Source: Actinomycetes bacterium | GTDB lineage: Bacteria > Actinomycetota > Actinomycetes > Actinomycetales > Actinomycetaceae | Reading direction: 5' to 3' | Assembly: GCA_023426345.1 (NCBI GenBank) | Contig: JAFAAX010000155.1 | Coordinates: 27,629 to 91,628 of the forward strand | Length of the DNA: 64,000 nucleotides | Part shown: piece by piece, positions 16,260 to 24,656 of the stretch | Layout: the number at the start of each line of letters is the position of its first letter | Numbering within the stretch: position 1 is the first letter of the stretch | Translations under genes and position numbers: made by a program | Notes under the pieces: model-generated | Told to the model about the DNA's origin: nothing | The model's database searches: none | The model's input: the letters and a program-made list of their open reading frames with translations, nothing else

Positions 16260-16592
16260 TTACCGCCAGTCGGGATCCTCGAACGCCCGGCGGATCGTGG
16301 CCTCGAACTCGTCGAGGTCATACTTGATGGTGTTTCTGATGATCTCGGGATCGGCATCGGTGTAGCCGTGCGCAAGACGGTTGCGCAGACCTCGGATGGC
16401 GGGCCACATGGAGCCGAACAGGTCAACACCGACACCAGCGTCATTGAGGCTCTCGATCGCCGCCTCCAACCGACGCGACACGGCATCGATGACGATCGGT
16501 TGATCGAGGTCGCCCATGGTGAGATGTTGGCGAAGGATAGCGAGGTTCTCCAGGGCGTCCTCGAGAGCGCCGTGTCGATCAGGATGTCTCAT
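16260..16592 (-). CDS. hepT: HepT-family toxin
   Basis: This 110-residue all-helical HEPN protein (DUF86) has the catalytic RX4HXY motif as RNRLAHGY near residue 70. HepT cleaves RNA and is silenced by di- or tri-AMPylation of the motif Tyr by its partner MntA. ATG at 16592 overlaps the mntA stop by four bases (ATGA), the normal antitoxin-first order. The protein looks intact. Confidence 0.88.
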   Translation of the reverse strand: MRHPDRHGALEDALENLAILRQHLTMGDLDQPIVIDAVSRRLEAAIESLNDAGVGVDLFGSMWPAIRGLRNRLAHGYTDADPEIIRNTIKYDLDEFEATIRRAFEDPDWR

Positions 16593-16903
16593 AGCGGCAC
16601 GGCTTCCGCACCGATCGGTTCCCTCATCCGGGGCTTGAGGGCGCGCTCGTTGACCAACTCGACTTCCGCCCCCACGAGATCGGAGAGCTGAGACTCCGCA
16701 CGCGCAATACCAAACAACCCGATATCGGGGGGCAGCGTCACCAGAAGGTCGATGTCCGAGTGCTCGTCGTCCTCTCCCCGCGCGACCGACCCGAAGACGC
16801 GGATATCCGCGAAATCGGCCTCATGGAGGATTCTGAGCACGTCGTCCCGATGTTCGGCCAGCGCACGTCCACGAGGTCCGCGGGCGACAAACTGCGTCTC
16901 CAT
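16589..16903 (-). CDS. mntA: MntA-family nucleotidyltransferase antitoxin
   Basis: This 104-residue minimal nucleotidyltransferase has the motif GSVARGEDDEHSDIDLLV, matching GSX10DXD, the catalytic centre that transfers AMP to HepT. Start ATG at 16903 is chosen by family length; no clear ribosome-binding site is visible and the frame stays open to 16987. It sits back to back with the decayed antitoxin gene starting at 16941, so the two 5' regions are only 37 bases apart. Confidence 0.85.
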   Translation of the reverse strand: METQFVARGPRGRALAEHRDDVLRILHEADFADIRVFGSVARGEDDEHSDIDLLVTLPPDIGLFGIARAESQLSDLVGAEVELVNERALKPRMREPIGAEAVPL

Positions 16904-16940
16904 GTCTGGCACTGTAGCGGACCCGCGTACGCTGAGACGC

Positions 16941-17198
16941 ATGGCACCGGACGCTGCGACCGCGATTCGAGACGCACTCGCGCTCAACGTCGATCAGCGC
17001 GCCGTCGTCGCCAACGCCCTGTCGAGAGCTTCCACGACGCAGGCGAGACGAGCGCGGTCGATGCGGCCTGGCGTGCCCAGGCGCTCCGACGACTGGCCAC
17101 CGGCTGGGCGACTGAGCGGCACGGCGCGCCGCACGGTCCCTCACTCCGGCGATGGCTGGGAAGCCCCCGCCGGGAAGGACATCCGACCGGGGAACTGA
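16941..17198 (+). pseudogene. Frameshifted Unstab_antitox-like antitoxin remnant
   Basis: ATG at 16941 is preceded by TACGCT and seven bases, a leaderless promoter. The frame begins MAPDAATAIRDALALNVDQR and continues to ANAL. The expected L-L-E-S-F-H-D-A-G helix then continues in the +1 frame (ESFHDAGETSAVDAAWRAQA), best explained by one missing base near 17022. Further on the original frame resumes with TVPHSGDGWEA. A compensating indel lies between about 17115 and 17140. The parts in order match the PF09720-like addiction-module antitoxin family (LLESLxD, then AAWxxEIxRR). No ParE/RelE toxin gene is adjacent. The original frame stays open, so a garbled 85-residue protein could still be made. 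Confidence 0.7.
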
Positions 17199-17240
17199 GC
17201 ACGGACAGGCCTGGGGGCGGCAGGCTCTGGGTAGCGCGCG

Positions 17241-17289
17241 GAAATTGGAGGCGTCACGAGCCCGATAGCGCCGTGACGCCTCCGATTTC
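17241..17289. repeat. S-type palindromic repeat, copy 1
   Basis: Eighteen-base arms with one mismatch (17241-17258 and 17272-17289, core GGAGGCGTCACG / CGTGACGCCTCC) flank a 13-base loop. It is followed by CGTGGCGACCTGCCGCG and then a DEG repeat. Related copies lie at 44764, 51008 and 51071. Confidence 0.8.
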
Positions 17290-17320
17290 GCGTGGCGACC
17301 TGCCGCGCACGCACCTGCCC

Positions 17321-17400
17321 CATCGACGAGGGCGCCCCCGCTCGCGGGAACACGAGTCCGCGGAGGGGCGCCGGCCCGCGTCAGCGGGGCCGCCCTCGTC
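17321..17400. repeat. DEG palindromic repeat, complete copy
   Basis: CATCGACGAGGGCG opens and GGGGCCGCCCTCGTC closes the element. It lies just beyond the 3' end of the leftward por operon, so with the adjacent S-type palindrome it may act as a transcription terminator. No T-tract is present. Confidence 0.85.
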
Positions 17401-17412
17401 AAAGAGCGGGTC

Positions 17413-19065
17413 TCACACCTCTTCCGGGATCATCGAGATCGCGCCGCACGGGCACTCCTCGGCGCAGATGCCGCAGCCCTTGCAGTAGTCGTACTTGAAC
17501 TCGTACTCGCCCTCGGTGATCTTGGTGATCGCGTTGTCCGGGCACACGCCGAAGCAGTTGTCGCATCCGAAGCAGTTGCCGCAGGACATGCAGCGGCGGG
17601 CCTCGAACAGCGCGGACTCCTCGTCGAGGCCCTGGATGACCTCGTCGAAGGTGGAGGCGCGGCGCGGGCCCTCCAGCTTCTCGCGGACCTGGTGGGGCGC
17701 GTCGGCGTAGTACCAGGGCGTGAGCCGGTCGAAGGATGCCTCGCCGTGCTTGGCGCCGGGCGTGTACGTGGTCCCGCGCAGATACGCGTCGATGTAGCGC
17801 GACGCCTTCTTGCCATGGCCGATGGCCACCGTCACGGTGCGCTCGGAGGGCACCATGTCGCCGCCCGCGAAGACGCCCTCCAACCCCGTCATCATCTGGT
17901 CGCTCACCTGGACGACGCCGTCCTTGATCGCGATGGAGGGGGCCTCCTCCACCAGGGAGAGGTCCGCCTCCTGGCCGAGCGCCATGATGAGCGAGTCCGC
18001 GCCGAGCTCCTCGAACTCGCCCGTGGGCTGCGGGAAGCCCTTGTCGTCGAGCTCCATCTTCTCGATCGTCAGCGTGCCCCCGTCGACGTGCTTGACGGTG
18101 GACAGCCAACGCATCATGATGCCCTCCTCCTCGGCCTCGGTGACCTCGGAGTCGTGGGCGGGCATGCGGTCGCGCGTGCGGCGGTAGACGATGATCGCCT
18201 CCTCGGCGCCCAGGCGCTTGGCCGTGCGCGCCGCGTCGATGGCCGTGTTGCCGCCGCCGTAGACGACGACCCGCCGGCCCAGCAGCGGCTTGTCGCCCTC
18301 GGCGGCCTCGCCCGTGGTCTCCACGTCGGACAGCATCGACACCGCGTCCATGATCTTCGCGGACTCACCGGCCGGGATGTAGGCGCGGCGCCCGATATGG
18401 GCGCCCACCGCCAGGAAGATCGCGTCGAACTCGCCGGACCTCTGGACGTCCTCGACGTTGTCCACCTTGGCGTTGAACTCGAAGGCGACGCCCATGTCCG
18501 CGATCCGGCGGATCTCCGCGTCCAGGATGCCGCGCGGCAGGCGGTAGGACGGGATGCCGAAGCGCATCATGCCGCCGGCCATGGGCCCGGCGTCGCGCAC
18601 GACCACCCGGTGGCCGGCCAGTCGCAGGTGGTAGGCGGCCGACAGCCCCGATGGCCCGGCGCCCACGACCAGCACGGTCTTGCCCGTGTCCGGCGCCGTC
18701 ACCGGCACCGTCCACCCCTCCTCGATCGCCTTGTCGCCGAGGAACCGCTCGATCGCGTTGATCCCGACGGCCTCATCCACCTTGCCGCGGTTGCAGGCGA
18801 GCTGGCACGGGTGGTAGCACACCCGGCCCATCGTCGCCGGCATCGGGTTGTCCCTCATGATCTGGCGCCAGGCGGCCTGGTACTGGCCGTCCTCCGCCAG
18901 GTACAGCCACTGCTGGATGTTCTCCCCCGCCGGGCACGCCGCGTTGCAGGGCGGCAGCATGTCGACGTAGATCGGGCGCTCGGTGCGCCACGACCCGGTC
19001 TCGTTCTTCAGCGACGACCCCACGTTCAGCGTGATGGCGAACGGCCGCGTCTCAGTCATGCTCAT
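17413..19065 (-). CDS. GltD-like NAD(P)H flavoprotein fused to 2[4Fe-4S] ferredoxin
   Basis: This 550-residue electron-transfer subunit has three parts. The N-terminal Cys-rich region (CNAACPAGE, then CYHPCQLACNR) binds FeS clusters as in glutamate synthase small subunit. Next comes the FAD site VVGAGPSGLSAAYHLRLAGH (about residue 130) and the NAD(P) site VVVYGGGNTAIDAARTAKRLG (about residue 270). The C-terminal ferredoxin domain has two CxxCxxC-type clusters (CMSCGNCFGCDNC and CKGCGICAEECPCG). As the last gene of the por operon it probably links 2-oxoacid oxidation to NAD(P) through an attached PorD-like ferredoxin. ATG at 19065 lies four bases after the porB stop with AGGAGAAG upstream. Confidence 0.9.
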   Translation of the reverse strand: MSMTETRPFAITLNVGSSLKNETGSWRTERPIYVDMLPPCNAACPAGENIQQWLYLAEDGQYQAAWRQIMRDNPMPATMGRVCYHPCQLACNRGKVDEAVGINAIERFLGDKAIEEGWTVPVTAPDTGKTVLVVGAGPSGLSAAYHLRLAGHRVVVRDAGPMAGGMMRFGIPSYRLPRGILDAEIRRIADMGVAFEFNAKVDNVEDVQRSGEFDAIFLAVGAHIGRRAYIPAGESAKIMDAVSMLSDVETTGEAAEGDKPLLGRRVVVYGGGNTAIDAARTAKRLGAEEAIIVYRRTRDRMPAHDSEVTEAEEEGIMMRWLSTVKHVDGGTLTIEKMELDDKGFPQPTGEFEELGADSLIMALGQEADLSLVEEAPSIAIKDGVVQVSDQMMTGLEGVFAGGDMVPSERTVTVAIGHGKKASRYIDAYLRGTTYTPGAKHGEASFDRLTPWYYADAPHQVREKLEGPRRASTFDEVIQGLDEESALFEARRCMSCGNCFGCDNCFGVCPDNAITKITEGEYEFKYDYCKGCGICAEECPCGAISMIPEEV

Positions 19066-19069
19066 CGGT

Positions 19070-20479
19070 TCACTTCTCCTGATCCTGGGTCGCGCCGCTC
19101 ATCGACGAGGGCGACGCCCCCGCGCTGTCCTGCCCGTCGGGGACCGACCCGGCCACGTGGGTCGCCCTCGTCCCCCGTCCGGCGGCCACCCCGGTGCCCG
19201 CGCCCGCCAGTGTGGACGGGGAGGACCCCGCGTGCTCGGGCTCCGGCCGCATCACCGTCGAATAGGCCTCGGCCGGCATGTCGGGCGTCTGCTGGGCCTG
19301 CGCCTGCTTGGTCTGGGAGGCGGCGTGCAGAATCGTGTCGAAGCGGCCCTCGGGGTCCTCGGGCGCGTGCAGGACGCGGTCCAGGACGTCCTCGTCGAGC
19401 TGGTCCTCCTCGATGAGACCGAAGCGGCGGATGTTGCGGTCCGCGATGGCCTGGAGCCGGGCGACCTCCTCGGGCTCGCCCGCGCCCTTGAACAGATGGG
19501 CGAAACGGCGCTGCGGACGCAGGTACTCCTCGACGGGCGCCGGGCGGCGGATCCTGGTCACGGACGTGATCTCCCCGGCCTCGGCCTCGTAGACGGGGAA
19601 CAGCCCCGTCTGCGTGGCCAGGCGCGCCAGGCGGATCGTGAGGTTCGAGGCCGAGCCCCACCCCAGCGGGCAGGGCACCAGCACGTGGATGTAGCGCGCG
19701 CCGTGGAAGGCCATCGCCTTCTGGACCTTGTATTCGAGGTCGCGCAGGTCCGCGACAGTGGCGGTGGCGACATAGGGGATCTCGTGGGCCATCGCGATGC
19801 GCGGCATGTCCTTGCCCTGGCCGAACCCGTTGCCGGGATTCGGCCCGACGGGCTGCGTGGTGGCCGTGCGGGCGGTGGGCGGGGTCGCGCCGGAGCGCTG
19901 GACGCCCGTGTTCATGTACGCCTGGTTGTCGTAGCAGATGTAGAGGACGTCGTCGTTGCGCTCGAACATGCCCGACAGCGTGCCCATGCCGATGTCGACG
20001 GTGCCGCCGTCGCCGCCCTGGGCGATGACGCGGGTGGTCCGCCCCTTCGCGCGCAGGCCCGCAGCCGCCCCCGAGGCGACCGCCGGAGCGTTGCCGAACA
20101 GCGAGTGCAGCCACGGCACCGTCCACGCGGACTCGGGGTAGGGCGTCGAGAAGACCTCGAGGCACCCCGTCGCGTTGATCGCGACGACATCGCCGTCCGC
20201 GGCGGCCGCCGCCGAATCCAGCGCGTAGCGGGCGCCCAGCGCCTCCCCGCAGCCCTGGCAGGCGCGGTGCCCGGACGTCAGCGTGTTCCACCGGTGCGGA
20301 TCCGACTGGACCGAGCGGTAGTCCTCCTCCGCCAGGCGGTTGCCCACGGCGTAGGAGCCGACCTGGTAGAACTTCACGTGCTCGCGGGCGGGGATCTCCG
20401 TCTCGCGGACCTCGGGGATCCCCAGCTCGACGGCCGTCGCGGACGGCCCTGCGGTCGTCGGTACCGTTGATGTGCTCAT
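19070..20479 (-). CDS. porB: Pyruvate/2-oxoacid:ferredoxin oxidoreductase beta subunit
   Basis: This 469-residue thiamine-diphosphate-binding subunit has CQGCGEALGAR early (cluster ligands) and the TPP/Mg motif GDGGTVDIGMGTLSGMF. VLYICYDNQAYMNTGVQ follows, as in anaerobe POR beta chains. It catalyses oxidative decarboxylation of pyruvate or a related 2-oxoacid to acyl-CoA with reduced ferredoxin, together with alpha and gamma. The last roughly 80 residues are low-complexity and contain DEG-repeat coding (ASPSSMSG). They therefore extend past the family's normal end (family beta chains are about 310-390 residues). ATG at 20479; 16-base gap from porA. Confidence 0.92.
   Translation of the reverse strand: MSTSTVPTTAGPSATAVELGIPEVRETEIPAREHVKFYQVGSYAVGNRLAEEDYRSVQSDPHRWNTLTSGHRACQGCGEALGARYALDSAAAAADGDVVAINATGCLEVFSTPYPESAWTVPWLHSLFGNAPAVASGAAAGLRAKGRTTRVIAQGGDGGTVDIGMGTLSGMFERNDDVLYICYDNQAYMNTGVQRSGATPPTARTATTQPVGPNPGNGFGQGKDMPRIAMAHEIPYVATATVADLRDLEYKVQKAMAFHGARYIHVLVPCPLGWGSASNLTIRLARLATQTGLFPVYEAEAGEITSVTRIRRPAPVEEYLRPQRRFAHLFKGAGEPEEVARLQAIADRNIRRFGLIEEDQLDEDVLDRVLHAPEDPEGRFDTILHAASQTKQAQAQQTPDMPAEAYSTVMRPEPEHAGSSPSTLAGAGTGVAAGRGTRATHVAGSVPDGQDSAGASPSSMSGATQDQEK
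19100..19172. repeat. DEG palindromic repeat inside the porB 3' end
   Basis: Both arms (CATCGACGAGGGCGAC and GTCGCCCTCGTC) lie within the coding sequence. In the porB frame they encode part of the disordered tail, RATHVAG to ASPSSMSG. The gene therefore tolerates a full-length copy near its C-terminus. Confidence 0.8.
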
Positions 20480-20495
20480 GATCGAATCCCCTTCC

Positions 20496-21839
20496 TCAGG
20501 CGCCCAGCGCGGCGTCGCGACCACCGGGGGCGCTCGCCGCCGGGACGGCGGCCGTCCTCGTCGATGCTGGTGATGGCTCCCCGCGTCCCAGCGCCGCGTC
20601 GGTGCGGGCGGCAACGTCGCGCACGACGTTCTCCGCCAGCGGCCCGGAACGGCGCGTCGACTGCTCGCGCGCCAGCTCCGCGTCGACGAGGTCCTGGTCG
20701 AGGTCCAGGAACGTCTGCGGCGCAAGAGTCCCGGCGGCCAGCTGATCGAGCATGCCGTGCAGGGACGCCTTGGTGATGGGCCGCCCGCCCAAGCCGGCGA
20801 ACACCTCGTAGCACTGCTTGCCCATGCCCTCGACGGCCGAGCGGCAGTGCGCCGACACGATGCCGCCCACGCCCACGGAGAACGCCTTCTCGACGTTGAC
20901 GTAGCGGGCGCAGCCCGACAGGGCCTCGCGCACCGCGTCGGAGGGGAACGGACGGAAGCTCGTGATGCCGAGGACGCCGATCCTCTCCCCCGCGGCGCGG
21001 CGCTCGTCGACGACGTCCTTGATCGTGCCCAGCATCGACCCGAGCGCGACGACGACCGTCTCGGCGTCCTCCAGGCGGTAGGGCCGCACCAAGCCGCCGG
21101 AGTCGCGGCCGAACACGCCCTGGAACTCGCGCTGGACCTGCGGGATCAGCTCGAGCGCCTGCAATTGGCGGTGGTGGGCCAGGTAGCGGACCTCGGTGTA
21201 GGCCTCCGGGCCCACCATCGCGCCGATCGAGACCGGGTTGGCGGGGTCGAGGACCTGGCGGGGCTCGTAGGGCGGGAGGAAGCGGTCGACCTGCTCCTGC
21301 TCGGGGAGGTCGATGAGCTCCATCGCGTGGGTGAGGACGAACCCGTCCATGCACACCATGACGGGCACGGACAGCTCCTCGGCGATCCGGAAGGCCTGGA
21401 TGTGCAGATCGACGGCCTCCTGGTTCGTCTCCGCGTAGAGCTGGAGCCACCCCGAGTCGCGCTGGCTCATCGCGTCGGTGTGGTCGTTCCAGATGTTGAT
21501 GGGCGCGCCGATCGCGCGGTTCGCCACCGTCATCACGATGGGGAAGCCCAAGCCGGAGGCGTTGTAGACGGCCTCCACCATGTAGAGCAGGCCCTGGGAC
21601 GCCGTCGCCGTGTAGGCGCGGGCCCCGACGGCCGACGCCCCGATGCACGCCGACATCGCGCCGAACTCGGACTCGACGTTGAGGTACTCGCAGCCCTCCA
21701 GCTCGCCGGTCTTCACCAGGGCGGACAGCGCCTCGACGATATGGGTCTGAGGGCTGATCGGATAGGCGGCGATGACCTCCGGACGGCAGGCCGCCACGGC
21801 CTTCGCGACGGCCTGCGACCCCTCGATCTGCTCACGCAT
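20496..21839 (-). CDS. porA: Pyruvate/2-oxoacid:ferredoxin oxidoreductase alpha subunit
   Basis: This 447-residue alpha chain has the pyrimidine-binding signature AAYPISPQTHIVEALS and VESEFGAMSACIGASAVGARAYTATASQGLLYM. The transketolase C-like half contains VNVEKAFSVGVGGIV. It pairs with porB to form the TPP site. ATG at 21839 overlaps the gamma gene stop by eight bases. The final residues (GRGEPSPASTRTAAVPAASA) are a low-complexity tail carrying one arm of a DEG repeat (about 20549-20567). Confidence 0.92.
   Translation of the reverse strand: MREQIEGSQAVAKAVAACRPEVIAAYPISPQTHIVEALSALVKTGELEGCEYLNVESEFGAMSACIGASAVGARAYTATASQGLLYMVEAVYNASGLGFPIVMTVANRAIGAPINIWNDHTDAMSQRDSGWLQLYAETNQEAVDLHIQAFRIAEELSVPVMVCMDGFVLTHAMELIDLPEQEQVDRFLPPYEPRQVLDPANPVSIGAMVGPEAYTEVRYLAHHRQLQALELIPQVQREFQGVFGRDSGGLVRPYRLEDAETVVVALGSMLGTIKDVVDERRAAGERIGVLGITSFRPFPSDAVREALSGCARYVNVEKAFSVGVGGIVSAHCRSAVEGMGKQCYEVFAGLGGRPITKASLHGMLDQLAAGTLAPQTFLDLDQDLVDAELAREQSTRRSGPLAENVVRDVAARTDAALGRGEPSPASTRTAAVPAASAPGGRDAALGA
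20549..20567. repeat. DEG repeat, single arm in the porA 3' end
   Basis: GCGGCCGTCCTCGTCGATG matches the right arm. It lies in the low-complexity C-terminal coding region of porA, about 70 bases upstream of the porB start. No matching left arm is close by. Confidence 0.65.
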
Positions 21840-22446
21840 GGACGGGCTCCTTCCCGGCCTCGCCGGCGGCTGCGGCACGGCGGGCCTTCTCCTGGTCGAC
21901 CAGTTCGAAGGCCGCAGTCGCCGCTGCGGCGTTCCCGTCACCGACCTTCCCCGGGAAACGGTGGTGGATCGCCGCGACGACGGACTCCAGGCGGATCAGG
22001 CCCGTCAACGCGGCCACGCCTCCGAGCATGACGGCGTTGGGCAGCGGACGGCCCACGTGCTCGCGGGCGATGTCGAACGCGGGGATCGTGATGACGTGGC
22101 CGGGCAGGTGGCCCTCGACCAGATGCCCCAGGCCCAGCTCCTCCAGAGACTTCGTGGAGTTCACCAGCGCGAAGCCGTCCGGGCGCAGCCCCGAGAACAC
22201 GTCCATCACCGGCAGCAGCGTCGGGTCCTGGACGACGATGACGTCGGGCTCCAGGACGGGCTCGCGGGTGCGGATGTCCGTGTCCGTGATGCGGCAGTAG
22301 CTCACCACCGGCGCGCCGGTTCGCTCCGACCCGAAGGATGGGAACGCCTGGGCGTGGTGCCCGTCGGTGAAGGCAGCCATCGCCAACAGGTCCGACGCGG
22401 TGACGACGCCTTGTCCCCCTCGACCGTGAATTCTCACTTCGACCAT
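21832..22446 (-). CDS. porG: Pyruvate/2-oxoacid:ferredoxin oxidoreductase gamma subunit
   Basis: This is a 204-residue gamma domain (POR/KOR family, catalytic domain PF01558-like). It starts MVEVRIHGRGGQGVVTASDLLA, with the nucleotide-loop motif GRGGQG. Sequence such as FPSFGSERTGAPV and the tail NAVMLGGVAALTG are typical. It binds the CoA-proximal side of the complex. ATG at 22446 gives the canonical start but has no obvious Shine-Dalgarno; upstream in-frame Mets are less family-like. It is the first gene of the operon, so leaderless or weakly initiated translation would set the dose of the complex. Confidence 0.88.
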   Translation of the reverse strand: MVEVRIHGRGGQGVVTASDLLAMAAFTDGHHAQAFPSFGSERTGAPVVSYCRITDTDIRTREPVLEPDVIVVQDPTLLPVMDVFSGLRPDGFALVNSTKSLEELGLGHLVEGHLPGHVITIPAFDIAREHVGRPLPNAVMLGGVAALTGLIRLESVVAAIHHRFPGKVGDGNAAAATAAFELVDQEKARRAAAAGEAGKEPVHA

Positions 22447-23394
22447 GCTTCGGAGACTAGATCCCGGCGTCCGCCATCCGGACAACTCGTCCATCGGCCC
22501 CCTGGGAATCCGCGCCATCACGGCGATCGCGGGACCTTCCGCCTATCGACCGGACGATCCGAAACGGCCTGAAATCAGGACAGTCGCATCACGTAATAGG
22601 ACTGTGGTCACCCGGTTGCGTACAACCATGTCGTCCGCGGCCAATCGCGAAGGATGCCCCTGCGGGAACGAGCGAGTGGGAGGCCGGGGGCCGCGTCGTC
22701 GACGCATCGCGGCGCTTGCGACTGATGGGCGCTCCGAGGCTCTGGGAATGAGACTCCGCGCTCCGAATCCGAACGTGCTGCCCACCACCTGGGCGGCGGA
22801 GCTTGGAACCTGAGGTTCAGGAATCAGTCGATCCGCCGCGAGCGGTACGCCCGCAGCCGTCCCTCGCGGACCGTGCGATCGCGGATGTTCGCGCGGACCT
22901 CGCCGAGGTCGATGGCCGCGGTCTCCGTCGCGTCGAACGTCAGCCGGGCGGACGGACTCGTCGCCGCGTCCTGGCGGGTCAGCGCCGTATCCAGCCCAGT
23001 CGATGCCGCGCCCTGGCGGGTCAGCGCCGCGCCCTGCCGAGCCGGCGGCATTGTCACCCGCCCGGCGGACTGGAGTCGCGCCTCTGTCGTTGCCATCGCC
23101 ATCGTCATCACCCGCCGCCTCCTCTGCATGGTCTCCACGATCTGTTCCTGCTCGGCCTGCGCGCCGGGCCGGACCTGCTGGCACGCGCGGCCGGCGGATC
23201 GCAACCGCCCTCCGCCGCCGATATCCCCAGCCTGACCGCCGGGCGTCCGGAGATCCAGCGATCCACGCCTCGATCGGGGAGGAATCAGGGAACTCCCTGA
23301 GGGCGATCGGCGATGATCGGCCGGACCGGGCCAGGGATCGCCCTCGTCGTGGGCGACGGCGCGAGAGCGAGCGCTGAGCCGATAGCCTCACGCC
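22447..23394. other. 948-base gap between porG and rarD; one doubtful ORF
   Basis: No recognisable gene is seen. A leftward frame at 22824-23204 (126 codons) ends in a plausible helix (AIDLGEVRANIRDRT). However it has an internal Ala/Arg/Gln repeat, encoded by imperfect direct repeats of CCTGGCGGGTCAGCGCC around 22970-23040, and I cannot assign it a family. The first 200 bases must contain the por promoter, but no convincing -35/-10 pair is visible. Confidence 0.4.
23383..23388 (+). promoter_or_regulatory. Leaderless-type -10 for rarD
   Basis: TAGCCT is followed by six bases and GTG at 23395, with no ribosome-binding site. The spacing fits a transcript starting at the start codon. Confidence 0.5.
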
Positions 23395-24432
23395 GTGACC
23401 GACCGCGCCCCTCGAGCCGCCCATACGCCCGACCCAGGCCCCGGCCCCGGGCCGGCGGCGGACTCCACGCCACCCAGGGCGGGGTCCGCGGACCCCGCCG
23501 CGCTGGCCCTCGGCCTCTCCTGCTACGTCATCTGGGGGCTCTTCCCCCTCTACTTCCGGTTGCTCCAGCCGGCGGGCGCCCTGGAGGTCATCGTGCACCG
23601 GGCGTGGTGGGGACTGGTCGCGTGCCTGGTGGTCACCGTCGCGCGCCGCCGCCTGCCCCGGCTCCGGGCGGCGCTGCGCGATCGCCGGCTGGTCGTCCGC
23701 CTGGCCCTCGCGGGCGCGCTCATCGTCGTCAACTGGACGACCTACGTCTACGCCGTCCAGGCGGGGCACACGGTCGACGCCGCTCTCGGCTACTTCATCA
23801 ACCCTCTGGTCACGGTGATGCTCGGCCTCATCGTCTTGCGGGAGAGGATCTCGACCGCCCAGAAGGCCGCCGTGGGCCTGGGAGCCGCGGCGGTCGTCGT
23901 CATGGTCGTCGGCCTGGGCCGACTGCCCTGGGTGTCGCTCACCCTCGCGTTCTCCTTCGGGCTGTACTCGCTGGTGAAGAAGGGCGCGGCGTCCCGCGTC
24001 GACGCCGTGGAGGGCATGGCGATCGAGACAGGCGCCGTCGCGCCCGCGCTCCTGATCTACGAGGCCGTCCTGGCCGCGCACGGCGCGACCTCGTTCCAGG
24101 CCCTGGCGGACGGCTCGGGCGCGGCGGCGCCCGGCGGATGGCAGGGCCACCTGGCTCTGCTCGTCGGAGCCGGCGTCCTCACGATGATTCCGCTGGTGCT
24201 GTTCGCCCGAGCCGCGCGCGGTCTGCCGCTGGGCGTGATGGGGCTCCTCCAGTACATCACCCCCGTCATGCAGTTGGTCGTCGGGTTGGTCGTCTTCCAC
24301 GAGACCATGGAGCCCGTCCGGCGGGTGGGAACGGGCATCGTGTGGTGCGCGCTGCTGCTCCTCGGGGCCGACGGCGTGCTCGGCGTCCGCCGCGCGCGGA
24401 GGCGCGGAGACGGTCGCCCGACCGCGCCGTGA
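23395..24432 (+). CDS. rarD: RarD/EamA-family transporter
   Basis: This 345-residue membrane protein has ten predicted helices in two EamA repeats, after a 35-residue Pro/Gly-rich cytoplasmic head. RarD-specific stretches are visible: SCYVIWGLFPLYFRLL, VNWTTYVYAVQAGH, ALGYFINPLVTVMLG, and near the end GLLQYITPVMQLVVGLVVFHE. RarD proteins (from chloramphenicol-sensitivity locus work) are putative drug/metabolite exporters; the natural substrate is unknown. GTG at 23395 is placed directly behind a leaderless-type -10. It stands alone, with a large low-complexity gap upstream. Confidence 0.88.
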   Translation: MTDRAPRAAHTPDPGPGPGPAADSTPPRAGSADPAALALGLSCYVIWGLFPLYFRLLQPAGALEVIVHRAWWGLVACLVVTVARRRLPRLRAALRDRRLVVRLALAGALIVVNWTTYVYAVQAGHTVDAALGYFINPLVTVMLGLIVLRERISTAQKAAVGLGAAAVVVMVVGLGRLPWVSLTLAFSFGLYSLVKKGAASRVDAVEGMAIETGAVAPALLIYEAVLAAHGATSFQALADGSGAAAPGGWQGHLALLVGAGVLTMIPLVLFARAARGLPLGVMGLLQYITPVMQLVVGLVVFHETMEPVRRVGTGIVWCALLLLGADGVLGVRRARRRGDGRPTAP

Positions 24433-24643
24433 CCCGGCACGCCCCGTCCCGTCGCGCCGCGTCCCGCCCCGCCCCGTCACGCCGCGCCGCGCCGCGCTCG
24501 ACCGTGCCGCACCCGACCGCGCCACGACCCGCTGCAAACATTGCTTGGCAGACCTCTGACTGTTCCATGACCGCGCGGCCGACGCGGCCCGTCTACCGCC
24601 TCACACCGCTGTGAGCACCGCGAACACGGCGCGCACCGGGTCC

Positions 24644-24649
24644 TAGGCT
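24644..24649 (+). promoter_or_regulatory. Leaderless-type -10 for the MFS transporter
   Basis: TAGGCT, seven bases, then GTG at 24657. No Shine-Dalgarno is present. It follows a 100-base low-complexity GC-rich stretch (24433-24535). Confidence 0.5.
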
Positions 24650-24656
24650 GGGGGTC

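Noticed and set aside
17321..17400. DEG repeats as ordinary intrinsic terminators
   Set aside because: They lack T-tracts, occur inside coding sequences, and one lies inside the rpsF-rplI operon, so termination cannot be their general role.
22543..24537. 664-codon leftward frame across the rarD region
   Set aside because: Extremely Arg/Gly/Pro-rich with RTGR-type simple repeats, arising from GC-rich tandem sequence. RarD on the plus strand is clearly real.
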